This document shows positions 1-11,676 of a stretch of DNA of 64,000 bases, one piece after another. Each line of letters begins with the position of its first letter. Position 1 is the first letter of the stretch. Made by a program: the position numbers and the translations under genes. Origin of the DNA: Sipunculus nudus (Eukaryota > Annelida > Sipuncula > Golfingiida > Sipunculidae); the NCBI GenBank assembly GCA_026874595.1, contig CM049310.1, positions 31,869,558 through 31,933,557 on the forward strand, written 5' to 3'. The notes under the pieces were generated by a model, which saw only the letters and a list, made by a program, of their open reading frames with translations, was not told the DNA's origin and did not search any database.

Positions 1-1326
1 TATGCATATATGCTGGGAATATTAAATCAACAGTGCCAAAGTTGGACAAAATTTAAGGTATTGATTTTTTATTTATGCTAATACCTTGAAAAATTTGCAA
101 AATTCAGATCTAATTTTGGGTAAACAATTGAATCTTGATTAAATAGTTATATTCCTGAAAAAAAGTCTCTAGGTTCAGCAATTCTCATGTGAGGTGAGTA
201 AATATATTTCCTGATTTTTTAAAAAAATTCATTATGTTTTGGCCAATAACTTCAAAATAATACCCAATACTGACCTAAATTTTGGTATGTTCATAGAAAA
301 TGTATAAAAGAATGTGAATACTAAATACGATCAAAAACAGATCAGTGGTTTTGATATTAGGCAGCCTTGAAGTGTAACAATGGCTTTTTTTATGGAAAAC
401 GAGAGTTTTTTTCCCTTAATATCTCGAAGGAACAAAGTCCTAATGACCCAATTTTCGGTATGGTAGGAGATTTTGGGGACATCTAAAATTATGTCAACAG
501 CCTGGGGAGCATAGAGATGTGCACTGAATGACCTACAGTCATCAAAGTGGATTGCTTGACAATGTAAGGGAATACAACAAGAGCCTCCAAAAAAATTCAA
601 TGTCTAGCCTAATTTTGCAGCTTTTATTTTCAAATTTCAGATTTTAACAGATTAAATCCTTATGTATACATGGTGTGAAAATTAAATCCACAGTACTTAC
701 AGGAAAAAACGTGCCATGGCCAAAGTTGGGCAAAATTTAAGGTATCAATTTTATATTTTTGCCAATATTTAAAAAAAATTAACAAATTTTGATCTAATTT
801 TTGGTATACAATTAAATTTTGATTAATTAAAGTTGTATTACTGGAAAAAAGTCCCTACCTTTAACACTTTTGGTCTTAAGTGACCAAATATCTTCCTGAT
901 TTTTTTACAAAGTCCATTATGTTTGGGCCCATAACTTTTTTAACTTATATAATACTGACTTAATATCTGGCATGTTCATAGGAACTATATAGAGGAATAT
1001 TTATGGTAAATATGAAGAAAACCAGATGGGTGGTTTTGATATTAGGCAGTCCTGAAGTGTGAATATAGATTTCTAATAAAAAATTGAGGTTTTTTCCTTA
1101 ATATCTCAAAGGAACGAAGTCCTATTGACCCAATTTTTGGCATGGTAGGAGATTATGGGGACATCTAACTGTATGCCGAAATTCAGATTCGTAGGTCCAA
1201 CGGTGTCGAAACGTGCCAGTCTTACGGACGGACATCCAGACGGACAGACAGACAGACGGACGGACGGACGACGGACAATGGACCATGACTATAGCTCAGA
1301 TGACTTATAGTCAGCTGAGCTAAAAA
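1..1326 (+). repeat. Right end of a tandem-repeat mobile element
   Basis: Two diverged copies of a roughly 690-bp unit are visible. For example, the phrase TTTTGATATTAGGCAG recurs near 350 and 1035, and a GGACATCTAA phrase recurs near 477 and 1158. The units lead into a GGACGGAC-rich tract (1215-1275) and then a terminal hairpin, AGCTCAGATGACT with a matching right arm, followed by CTAAAAA. The same terminal module closes the unrelated-looking array at 40605-43779, so one end module is shared by elements with different inner monomers. Another scrap of the 690-bp unit lies at about 4375-4465. The left end is outside the window. Reading frames inside it are not genes. Confidence 0.75.
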
Positions 1327-3046
1327 TGATCAAGGCAGCATCCTATAGCCCCAACAACAACATGGCACACAAAGAAGAATTGGATACCACCTGGGTAACC
1401 TCAATTAGTAGGAATATTAAGTAAGTTTGAATTTTTATACTTTTTAGGGATAAAATTATACTTTTTAATCCTTTTTATTTCTATAATCATCATCTTCAGG
1501 TGGTGATTATAGGCCGTTTACCTGAACCAACTGAGTGCAGGGACATGCTCTGTCATTATTTCATCATATTGTCCATTTAACTAGCGATAATATTTCTTTA
1601 ACCTGATTTAACAGGTAAATCTAAGTTAATTATTAGCTCAGCATACTGTAGGTCACCTGAGATATAGTGATCAGCCTTTGTCCATTGTTTGATGTTTTTC
1701 TGTTAACAGCTAGGACACAAATCCAAAATGTTTGACCTGCAAATTATTACGTAACATCTTGGTAGGTCTTTGGTATATCACATGCCAAATAAAGTCATTG
1801 TAACCTATAATCTGCAAGTTATGTGCTTCTGTGTGTTTTGAGTACTTTAAATAAGGCTTTAAACACATCAATTTTGCATTCATCTCAAAATGAATGCATG
1901 GTTAAGAATTATCTGCACATATATCCATATCACGATTCAAATAGTAGGACTAATCAGCCCCGCCAGATCTTTAGAACTGTTGCTAACACAATCGCAAATT
2001 AGTAACATTTTGTGCTGATGCTGTATGAAATTCATACATCAGATATGTCGCTTTTGATTGTATTGAATTTTCTGATTTTTTTAATATAAGCATCATAGAT
2101 AGCCCTTCCAGTTGTGCATAATTGGTGTGACCATGATCACCATTTACATTCTCTTTATTTTTATGCATTTTAATGATATGTTTTCAAACCTAGAAATCAG
2201 AGTTGAAATGTCACAATATCGATCCAGCTTAGAAATAAGTTTTTCGTTGTGAAGCACAAATTGAAAGAACATGCATCCTTTAGGCATGTGCATCATTCCT
2301 CTTACCTGCAGTGGACACATTTGCGAAAATTCTAAGAAAGCAGCAATCTAAGTAACTGTTGATAAATTTCAATATTTTTGTATACTGGTACCTGAAATAT
2401 GTAGATAATTTACATATTTAATCTGTCTTCAAGCATATTGTTATACTAGGGCTCATTCATTTTTTAGATGAGGTCATTCAGTGTCCGAGGCTATGTAAAA
2501 GTTTGGGTAAAATTGTGGTATGACTTCAGAAAGCAGGAATATGAAGTGGTGTAGTCTTTGTTCTGTTTGGCAGATTCCTGAAGCTAGGATGCAAAAGCAG
2601 GTTGAAGTTAAACTTCCGAAAATCTACATAAATTGCAGCAACACACGATTGGTCAAGTACACCAAACACGCTAGATGCAGGAAATTCAAGATTACTACCA
2701 GTTATAGGTGTGTCCTTCATTATATCATTGAGGTTGGTATTGACTATCCAGGTAGAAAACACATTATCCTAATTTATCAATGTAATTTTAATAATGTAAT
2801 TTTCTTCAGGGCATATATAGATAAGGGCCCGAAAATTAGTAAAATTGTTCATAGTTTGTCTAGAATTTAATTTTGAGCAACGGGACTTGAATTTGGACCT
2901 TTAAAAAAAAATATTAATATACATATTTCCAGTGTGGTTTAAGAATTTGGTACCATCCTTGAAATAAAATAATTCATGTTTAGTGCTTATTAAAATGTAC
3001 TAACAAGGCAGACATATATACTGCCAATAAAAGAATAAGATATATC

Positions 3047-3051
<5 letters not shown>

Positions 3052-3095
<44 letters not shown>
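3052..3095. repeat. (TA)n microsatellite
   Basis: Uninterrupted TA dinucleotides, 22 units. Confidence 0.95.
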
Positions 3096-3098
<3 letters not shown>

Positions 3099-4602
3099 TG
3101 ATGTAGCAATGGTAACTTATTATGAATAAATTAAGTCTAACCCAAAGACTACCATTTCTGATCCATACACACCTGTATAAATGTTAATATGATTATGTAT
3201 ATATCTTATAATATTTCAGAGGAAGTGTTTGAACTTGCACTTGAACTCCCTCTAACCCGAAGAAGAGAAGCTTGTCATGGTGGCAGAAAAGAAGGTAATA
3301 CACTGTAAAACCTGATAAGTTGTCTCAACTTAAATAAAAGGCGGCAATGATGCTTCAATTTTTCAAGTTGAGATAACTTATCTTTCTCAAGTTACTAAAC
3401 TTGCATAAAACAAGAGACGCAAATTGATATTGCAATGTTTTAAGTTGGGATGACTGAAAAAAAATAGATTACTCAATCTTATCTCGCGAATGAGGTGTAA
3501 TATATAAATTCAATTTAATACAATACGTTCTGCAAGACAATAGTAAAGCTTTGAAGTTTATTTACCAGAGAAATATATTGGAAGTCCTAGAATACATTAA
3601 ATACATGCATAAACAAGATATTTGCATACATATATTTAAACAAGTTATTAATTAATATACATAACAAAGATCAAGTTGGCACACTACAACAAGGGACCCA
3701 TAGCATAGGTCGACTCATTCAGCTGAAAATTGTAAATTTTAGCAAATGGAAAATGTACTTATTCTCATTTTTTTATATTTTAGTATTTGAAAAGTTATGG
3801 GGTCAAACATTTGTAAAATTTTCAGTATTTCAATTATGTGACTGTTATAGGTGTTTTAAATACCCACTGGGGGTATATAAGACCATGTAAATATAAATAA
3901 GGAAGAAAGTGGAGATAAGCTGTTGTATAATAATAGTTTAATTTATAAACTGAAATTTAATGTTGTAAAAATTTTGAAATTTTACATTTAAATTATCATG
4001 AACTAAATTTGATATTAAAGTATATATTTCACTCTATAATATATGAAAATAGTGGCCTGAAACCAATCATGAACAAGGGGAAAAGGTGATGGGCTCAGAG
4101 TTATATGATGGGATATATTTGATAATAAAAAAGCTTGATGATAACAGGTATATATGATATGTTCTTCCAAAACTTGGAGAATAGATGCAGTTTTTATCAC
4201 TGCTCGAATTTCAGATTTTTCCTGCTATTGCAGCCCCTTAAAGTTATTACTGAGCCTTTCTGGCCTTTCTGGCTCTGTGCACTGGGCTGGCTTGTAAAGC
4301 ACACTTGGGCTTCCATAACTCTATACAAGCTTAATACTTCACAAGTGTTTTTAAATTCTATGTTATGAAAGCTCAACACTTTTATTGTAAATCAAGTGTA
4401 AATAAAATCAACAGTGCTAAGAGGAAAATAATGTGCCATGGTCAAAGCTGGGCAAACTTAAAGGTTATAATTTGTATGGTGGGGTATGACTTAGATACAA
4501 GTCCCCCCCCCCCCCACCCCGAAGTAGGTTTGTATGTCTGTTATCTGATATTTTTACACTTACATATTTATATACAGGTGTTTGTGTGTCATGTAATATA
4601 TC

Positions 4603-4604
<2 letters not shown>

Positions 4605-4640
<36 letters not shown>
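4605..4640. repeat. (TA)n microsatellite
   Basis: Uninterrupted AT/TA run, about 100 bp downstream of a C-rich homopolymer (4501-4516). Confidence 0.95.
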
Positions 4641-4644
<4 letters not shown>

Positions 4645-5365
4645 ACAGACTCCATTGATACATTTAGGGATGTTACCCCAACAGAAGATAATCTGAAACA
4701 GGGAAAATATTTTGTATTCTTGTATTATATATAAAATTTGGTTTAGATGCATACATAAAAGTTTGAATGATCAATATCATCATATTGTTAACACATCAAT
4801 TTCCAATTTCAGGTAAATATTATAATTCAGACTAGCATATATGTCTAGAATTAAAAAAAATTTTTTTACTCTTTGATTCTGTTTCTGTTTTATAGAATAT
4901 ATTATCCACATGTACTAACCAGTTTTGAATAAATCAGCTTATTAACAAGATTGAGTAATTTATATTTAACGTGACTATTGTTCTTTTCTCTGTTGTCCCA
5001 AAACAGGTTAACAATATTAATGTTAAAAATATTTAGAGAGATTTGTTCATCTAAACATTTGTTAGGTCAGTTAAATATGTCACCATAGCTAAAATTGAAA
5101 ATTAATATAATAAACATAATAATATAATAGATTTAATATTATTTATTAAAAGGGACTTCTCCAGAGGAAGTAGGATAACACGGGAACCGTTTTTTTGTTG
5201 AAACAGATAAACACAGTTGTTAAACTAATGTGGTCTTCACTGCCAGCGTTAGAAATCTCCTTCGTTTTAACCGCTGATTTTTATGGCAAGATTCTCTGGG
5301 ATCCACCATCAAGGCCTGGAGAGAATTTATCAGGCCAATGGAATTGTTGTTTCGCGTTATGCATC

Positions 5366-5487
5366 CATTTAAAAATTCTGAACACGCGACACCCGCTCTC
5401 ATTGGTCTGAATACACCCGCTTCTGGCACAGGGTCAAAAACCGGACAAACGTGAGCGGGTGTCGCATTTTCAAATTTTTGCCCTGCA
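5366..5487. repeat. Imperfect long hairpin with perfect 13-bp core arms
   Basis: GCGACACCCGCTC at 5386-5398 is the exact reverse complement of 5453-5465. The pairing extends imperfectly outward through an A/T-rich stretch to arms of about 30 bp around a loop of about 54 nt. The phrase CATTGGTCTGA also occurs twice nearby as a direct repeat (about 5399 and 5491). It ends about 60 bp before the first visible ketosynthase exon. It is probably a small foldback element; a structured regulatory element is less likely. Confidence 0.6.
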
Positions 5488-5546
5488 AACGCATTGGTCT
5501 GATTACTAGTATTTGCTTTCCTGATAAGTGTCAATCATTGTTTCAG

Positions 5547-5750
5547 GTGCAATGAACAATGATTATAACTATGTCCTAAACAAGGACCTGGACAATGCCG
5601 ACGCCTACAATGCTACAGGCGGAGACTTTAGCGTGCTCTCGGCCCGCCTCTCCTACTTGTTCAACCTGCTTGGCCCGTCTATATCCCTCAACACCGCCTG
5701 CTCTTCTTCTCTGGTTGCTGTACATCTGGCGATTCAAGCTTTACAGAGCG
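5547..5750 (+). CDS. AFPK exon with the ketosynthase active-site cysteine
   Basis: A 204-bp exon between TTTCAG and GTGAGT. It encodes the middle of the KS domain, including DTACSSS-type sequence (here [12 protein letters not shown]), with the acyl-accepting Cys at 5699-5701. It starts with two bases completing a Gly codon, so an upstream exon ending in phase 1 is expected but not found. It joins in phase to the next exon (GECSLAICGRVN). Confidence 0.85.
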
Positions 5751-6567
5751 GTGAGTTCAGTAATTTTTTAAACTTATCCCTTATATAACAGGGAATAATA
5801 CTTCGTTATGCCACGTAAAATAAGGTTTGGAAGGTATTTAACGCCTTTAAACTTTACATGTACGGTGTAGCTGATTCAGATAAATGTCCCTTTGTTAGGG
5901 ACAATATAAATTCCGGCACCTAGAGAGTAAGTTTTGACAGAAAATGGTTCAGAATGACCTTGTTTACAATACAACATAAACTGATAACGGTAAAGTATCA
6001 TATATCAAATCATATACGTGCAATGCATAAACTTATGTGACTATTTAGAAAACATGCGCCTTTTCTCTTGTTTGGATATTGGCATCCATTTTGCTTTTTA
6101 AGTACACTTTTTTACTTGAAATGTAAGCCATCAGAGGCCTCCTGGTACCAACATTTACAGCTGAAACATTATCATATTAAAATCAACTACTCTACATACA
6201 GCCCATTCAAGAAAAACGTTTCTGGCCGCAATTTTGGTCCCCATTCATGATTTTGCATATTGCGGTTACTTTCTTTTATTCTGTTAACATCTAAAATGTG
6301 TTAAAGGGCATTAAAAGTGACCCAGAATATAGATATCATCTAGTTCGTGCACGTTTCATATGCTTCAGCGCCCCTTCTCCTCCCTCCAGGTTCACGACTA
6401 AATAGGAATTTTAGAATATACATTTGACCCCCCCCCCCCTCCCCGTCAAACAATAACAGTTAACACGCACATAAAGGAATGAAAGTATTCAAAAACATGA
6501 CTTTGTTTTCATTTAGGTTAAACTTTTTTCATGTCTTAGAGCATTTCAATATATATGCCTTTTACAG

Positions 6568-6749
6568 GTGAATGTTCGCTGGCCATTTGTGGCAGAGTTA
6601 ATTGTATGCTGTCTCCAGACATGTTCATCACCCTGTCCAAAGCGCGAATGTTGTCCCCAACTGGACAAAGTCAAGCGTTTTCTTCAAAAGCAGATGGCTA
6701 CGCCCGCGGTGAAGGATGCGGCGTACTTATTCTGAAATCCCTTGGAAAG
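6568..6749 (+). CDS. AFPK exon, ketosynthase middle part
   Basis: A 182-bp exon from TTTTACAG to GTACAT. It encodes typical KS sequence including LSKARMLSPTGQ and DGYARGEGCGVLILK. The usual Gly-Gly before VN (AxxGGVN in the family) reads Gly-Arg here, a substitution at a normally conserved spot and possibly an early sign of decay. It ends in phase 0, matching the next exon. Confidence 0.85.
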
Positions 6750-7024
6750 GTACATTCATTTCTTATATATGGCTATACACTCGAAGGTTGCAATAAGAGG
6801 ATATTGCTGACTCCATTTAGTTTCACAGACAATTCGTTGTTCCGATTATTCCGCATTTCAAATATTGTTCATAAGCTAAGTTTTCGCATTGTCTGTCTAT
6901 CAGTCTCTCTCTATTCAAAATTAAATGCCTCTTAATGTCTCCGAATGGCTCAATAATTGTTTAACTAATTATTGCAAGGATTTTATATTTTGATTTCACC
7001 ACATATATTGCATTTGTTCTGTAG

Positions 7025-7199
7025 TCCCTCAAGGACAAGGATCATATCTGGGCAACAATTGGCACAGGTGTTAATCAAGATGGCCGGACAACATCCCCGA
7101 TCACAGCTCCATCTGGCGAGCAACAAAAAGCTTTGATTCATCAGGTTTACGATAGATACAATGTAGATCCGAAAGATATTCAATAGTTCGAAGCACATG
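7025..7199 (+). CDS. AFPK exon with first KS histidine and an in-frame TAG
   Basis: A 175-bp exon from TTCTGTAG to GTAAAT. It encodes DHIWATIGTGVNQDGR, ITAPSGEQQ and then the EAHG motif holding the first catalytic His (codon 7196-7198), completed across the splice as EAHGTGTPVGDPIE. An in-frame TAG at 7184-7186 sits three codons before that His, where family members usually have a Tyr or Val. The exon is otherwise fully colinear with the family. Confidence 0.85.
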
Positions 7200-7516
7200 G
7201 TAAATGTTTTCCCTGGGACTTCATTTATATTTAAAAAAGTAAACTGTGTTCCTGTAGACAGGAAAATCGTATATTTTAATACGGTCAAGTAAGTTAAGCT
7301 ACAAACAAAATAGGGTCGAGGGAACTGTAGTCTTGGCAAATTAGCCGTCGAGGTTCACTGATATCACACTTTGAATTCAATGATGTAGTTCAAACTATGC
7401 CGTTTGATATTTCGAGTTTTAAATTCTGAACAAATTATTTTTACTCAGTTATCCTGTCTTTAATTTTTATATAATCCAAGTTAAGGACACGCATCCTTAT
7501 ATTTTACAATTGATAG

Positions 7517-9488
7517 GTACAGGCACACCTGTTGGGGATCCTATTGAAGCAACAAGTATCGGTCACGTGATTGGTCGGGCCAAAGCAGCTGCCTGCCAGG
7601 GCCCGTGTCCGGTAGGTTCCGTTAAGACAAACATAGGTCACACAGAGTCAGCATCCGGGATAGCCTCTGTCATCAAGGTCCTTCTGATGATGAAGCATGG
7701 TAAGATCGTCCCATCATTGTTTTCAGAACAACTGAACTCGAAAATCAACACCCATGAACTGCATCTACATGTGCCGACTATGGTAACAGACTGGACAGAT
7801 AAACATAAGTTGGCTGCGGTGAATCCGTTCGGCTATGGCGGAACCAATGCTCATGCTATTTTGAAAGAGTACATAGCACCCAAGCATAGTGACTCGACGG
7901 TCCCAACACACGTGCAACGGAAAAATGAGATCATATTGTGTTCAGCACCTAAGCAGGACCTTTTGGTAAAAACTGCTCAGTCCTATGCTGAGCGACTGAC
8001 CTGCTGCCAGGAGGATAATAATATCGCTGACATTTCATATACGACCACAGCACGACAACACGCATATCAGTACCGAAGCGCTTTCACGGTAAAATCAGCG
8101 AAGGATGCGATTCATCAACTGAAGCACTTGACTACTCACAATGTCAGCTTGCTCCAGGACAAGGGAATACACACGGTGTTCGTGTTTAACGGTATGGGTA
8201 CAAGTTGGGAGGGAATGTGTGCAAAGCTGATGCAAACAGAGCCAAGGTTTGCTAAAAAAATTAGAGAGATCGATAAAGAGCTCTCCAAATACGATACCTT
8301 GTCGCTGGCTGAAGCGATTCTAAATAAAGAGAACATCACCGATCCAGCAAGATCCCAGCCTATGCTATTTGCATGTCAGGTAGCATTAGCCACTATGTGG
8401 AAACACTGGGGAGTCAACCCTAATGTTGTACTTGGTCATTCAGTGGGAGAAGTGGCAGCGGCACATTTCGCGGGAGTTTTAGAAATTGAGGAAGCTGTAA
8501 GAATCATTTTTCATCGCGGACGGCTTTTGTCAAAGGTGACTGGCGGAAAAATGCTTGTTGTAGGTAACTATGAGGTAGAAAAAATACGGAATCTTCTGAT
8601 AAGGTTTGGTGATCATGTCGAAATCTTCGCTGAAAACAGCGCAACATCTTGCACTCTTTCAGGGGACTCTAAATCCATTGAAGAAATACACAAGGAAATT
8701 AAAAATATTCAGTCCTCAGATATATTTCTGAGAGAACTCTTGGTCAATACGGCGTTTCATAGCCACCATGTGGATCCAATCCTCCAAGAATTCAGACAAT
8801 GCCTGCACAACATCTGTGGAGGTAAAGCCAACTGCAATTTGATCTCAACGGTAACAGGCAAACCTGCAAATGATTCTGACTTCAGAACCGTTTCTTACTG
8901 GGAGAAAAACATAAGAAAAACAGTGAAATTTGGAAAGGCAATTCAGGAAGCGATAGATAAGGAAAAAACAAATATTATCATTGAAATAGGTCCAAGACCT
9001 GCATTATCAGCAAATATAAAAGAAAACCTCTCAGATTTGCGATTCAAAGATTTCCCGTCTATGAAACCTGGATCAGAAGTGTTATGTCTACAACAAGGAC
9101 TTTGTCAGTTGTATTGCCATGGAATGATGATCGACTGGGCAGCTTACCACAGCGATACTGGTGGTAAATTTATAAAGGAAAGTCCACAGTTGGCCTTGGC
9201 TTCCAAACAATTATACTACCAACCTGAAGCCTGGATCAGGAAGACACAAGAGGGAGAGCACGAATCAAGGAATGAACATCCCTTTGTGACACCGGTCACA
9301 GATTCTAGAATATCTGCTAGGGTGGGGTTAAGCAAGGAAACAACTCCATTTGTGTATGATCACAGACTCGGAGATTCAATCGTGGTACCTGGAGCAACCC
9401 ATGTGGAAATTGCTACTGCTACGGTTATGGGTGTGACTGATGGTAAGACACCACTAAAAAGACTTCGAATATCGGTTTATTTACAGAA
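7517..9488 (+). CDS. AFPK long exon, part 1: KS end, malonyl acyltransferase, DH start
   Basis: Begins with GTGTPVGDPIEA and ends the KS with the NIGHTESASG motif (second catalytic His 7639-7641) and NPFGYGGTNAHAIL. A linker follows, then the AT domain from about 8178: GHSVGE with the nucleophilic Ser at 8440-8442 and TAFHSHH with the His at 8758-8760. The AFH form is the signature usually linked to malonyl rather than methylmalonyl choice. The DH domain starts near 9280; its catalytic His is in YDHRLGDSIVVPG (His 9361-9363). The frame is lost near 9478-9490, where the reading moves back by one base. Confidence 0.88.
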
Positions 9489-11573
9489 GAGGATCACGGT
9501 TTCCGCAAGCGGAAAATGCAACTAGGTGTTAAAATGGAGAAAGAAAATAAAATGTTGAACTTGGCGGTGGAGGCCCAAGGAGATCAGTGTGCTTATATCT
9601 CAGTTGACACGATCCATCATACCTCCGGCATTTCCAATCTGAGTCTCGAGACCCTAAGGAACTCTTGTTTGAATATTATCACCTCTGAAGGAATATACAC
9701 TATTCTTCGTAGTGGTCAGTTCCGCTACGGGGACAAGTTGTCATTAATCACAGGAGGAAGATACTCTGCGAACGAGTGCATAACTGAACTTTGTTTACCG
9801 GAGAGTGTGCTCGCAGCGACACGGAAAACTTTTGCACACCCTGCTGTCCTAGACGCCATGAATCAGAGCGTTGTGATATTGGTCAATGACATCAAAACAA
9901 ATATCATGGTACCCGTTGCTATGGAGGGATGTAAAATACTTGGACAATTTGAAAAAGAAATGACTGTCTATTTGAAATTAATAAAGAAAACTCGCTCTGA
10001 TGCCCTGCATCGCGGCGTTATTTGCAACAAAGATGGTACCATAATATTCATCTGTGACACGATACAGTTGGTGAGTATATCTAGCGAATCAAACCAGCAG
10101 CGTCTGAAATTCGAGCTCGCATGGGAAGAAATATCAGAATCCGACATTACTCCTGAACAAGATGGCAACGAATATCTGAAATATCTGATTCTGGAAGATG
10201 TTCCAGGTTCGGGAAAAAATCTCAAACGACAACTGCAATATAATTGTACAGAAATATTGTCTTTGTCAACCGAGGATCAAGGGTTGTTCGAAACAATTGG
10301 AAAAATAGTCACACCAGGTGAACAGTCTCATCATTGGCGTATCATCATTGTTTTCTCGCCGACAGTTTTCTGTCCTGAAGAAGAAAGCAACACAGTTCAC
10401 ACCGAGGTCATAAAAAAATGTACGGTGCTGGGTGATCTTCTTAAAGGTCTCCAAGGCATGCACTTGGACGTCCCCATGTTTGGGGTCACATGTTGCAGCC
10501 AGTTTATTTCAAACAATGATGTACATCATACTAATGCCATGAATTCCCTGTCTTCGGAGCCTATATGGGCGTTTGCAAGGTGCGTGTTATGGGAAATGAT
10601 GTACAAGAACTTGTATTTGATTGATATTGGATCCATGGACGAGACAGACCTTTCAGCTCTAACAAATGTAGTACAGAACCAGATAGCGCAATTCCCTGAA
10701 TGGACAGTGCGTACAGGCCGAGTGTTCGTTAACCAAATATCTCAGATCAGAGAACCAGTGAAGTGTCAACTGCGTAGAAAGCAGCTGTTTGATCAGTCAA
10801 CCAATGTCCTTCTTTGTTCGGCTTCCGCGGACACTTTGAATGACCCTCACTTTGTATTACAAGAGGAAATGCCCGCCAAATGTTCAGATATCCATCTTGT
10901 GGATATAAAGGTGAAAAAGGCAGTCATTCCTGCTGCATATGAATATCCTGTGACGGTTCATGCAGAACAACTCTGTTCCAGCATTGAGACACTAAACAGT
11001 TTAGGAAAGCATCCAGTCATAACCCTCTCGGTGGTAGGAAGAGAAACGAACGGGAATGCACCTTTGCACTCAGATGTTGCAACTTTGTATCCAGCCACAT
11101 GCCAGTCTTTCATTAGTGTTCCTCGTGGGTGCATCGTTAAGCTGAGAGATATTCCTCAGGGTTCTGAACTCATCCTACCGAAGCTCTTTATCGTCTATCA
11201 TCTGCTACAGGCTGCCAAAGATCGGCGTTATAAGCATGTATTACTTCTTCAGACTTCCAATGACCCAACGGATTTGGAAAAGCTTGTTATTACATTGTTA
11301 GAAGAGCATCTAGGAACGAGGTTTGAGGCGACAACGACCCACATGTTACTAAAATCGCCATCGCTAGATCAGAACACACTTGTCATAATTACCTCATCGG
11401 TCAGAAATATCGACCTCCCAGAGCACCTATCCCTGCTTGTATTGGAAGAAAGCGTCAACAAAAATCTCACAGGTTATATGAGTTTCATGGGGCACGAACT
11501 GAGAAGTGTTAGCACAACAAATATATTTGCCCCATCGTTTCTGCTGAAGGGGGCACCTGTTTTCTTCAAATGA
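9480..11573 (+). CDS. AFPK long exon, part 2: DH end and ER-like region
   Basis: Continues the same exon in the next frame. Open sequence upstream of the first Met (reading FTEEDHGFRKRK) shows that the Met at 9516 is not a start. DH second-half motif HPAVLDAMNQS holds the catalytic Asp (9852-9854). From about 10080 to 11570 the sequence is a non-catalytic linker plus a region placed where FAS has its enoyl reductase, but I see no glycine-rich NADPH motif, so any ER is degenerate. It ends at TGA 11571-11573, which lies within the first copy of a 77-bp duplication; the same TGA recurs at 11648-11650. Confidence 0.8.
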   Translation, partial: FTEEDHGFRKRKMQLGVKMEKENKMLNLAVEAQGDQCAYISVDTIHHTSGISNLSLETLRNSCLNIITSEGIYTILRSGQFRYGDKLSLITGGRYSANECITELCLPESVLAATRKTFAHPAVLDAMNQSVVILVNDIKTNIMVPVAMEGCKILGQFEKEMTVYLKLIKKTRSDALHRGVICNKDGTIIFICDTIQLVSISSESNQQRLKFELAWEEISESDITPEQDGNEYLKYLILEDVPGSGKNLKRQLQYNCTEILSLSTEDQGLFETIGKIVTPGEQSHHWRIIIVFSPTVFCPEEESNTVHTEVIKKCTVLGDLLKGLQGMHLDVPMFGVTCCSQFISNNDVHHTNAMNSLSSEPIWAFARCVLWEMMYKNLYLIDIGSMDETDLSALTNVVQNQIAQFPEWTVRTGRVFVNQISQIREPVKCQLRRKQLFDQSTNVLLCSASADTLNDPHFVLQEEMPAKCSDIHLVDIKVKKAVIPAAYEYPVTVHAEQLCSSIETLNSLGKHPVITLSVVGRETNGNAPLHSDVATLYPATCQSFISVPRGCIVKLRDIPQGSELILPKLFIVYHLLQAAKDRRYKHVLLLQTSNDPTDLEKLVITLLEEHLGTRFEATTTHMLLKSPSLDQNTLVIITSSVRNIDLPEHLSLLVLEESVNKNLTGYMSFMGHELRSVSTTNIFAPSFLLKGAPVFFK

Positions 11574-11676
11574 CTCAAAGGATTGAAACACATTAAGCTA
11601 TATTTGCCCCATCGTTTCTGCTGAAGGGGGCACCTGTTTTCTTCAAATGACTCAAAGGATTGAAACACATTAAGCT
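11522..11676 (+). repeat. 77-bp exact tandem duplication inside the AFPK coding exon
   Basis: Positions 11522-11598 are repeated immediately at 11599-11675. Because 77 is not a multiple of three, the second copy shifts the frame. Each copy contains a TGA in the frame read from its own upstream sequence. Removing one copy puts the sequence before and after into a single frame, interrupted only by that TGA. The near-perfect identity points to a recent event. Confidence 0.93.

Larger units (their letters stand above)
1327..5365. other. Gene-free stretch upstream of the polyketide synthase locus
   Basis: I find no convincing exon here. It is AT-rich, with a (TA)n tract at 3052-3095, a (TA)n tract at 4605-4640, a C run at 4501-4516 and a fragment of the 690-bp repeat near 4375-4465. 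It should hold the exons for the N-terminal half of the ketosynthase if the downstream gene were complete, but no such coding sequence is recognisable. Those exons are lost, very diverged, or lie left of the window. Confidence 0.5.

Noticed and set aside
2520-2870. 116-codon + strand frame and its antisense 78-codon partner
   Set aside because: Neither shows a recognisable domain; length is reachable by chance in this composition.
3221-3296. Possible exon (TTTCAG ... AAG|GTAATA) encoding EEVFELALELPLTRRREA
   Set aside because: It has splice-like borders and an open frame of 25 codons, but no family match to the ketosynthase N-terminus and no partner exon.
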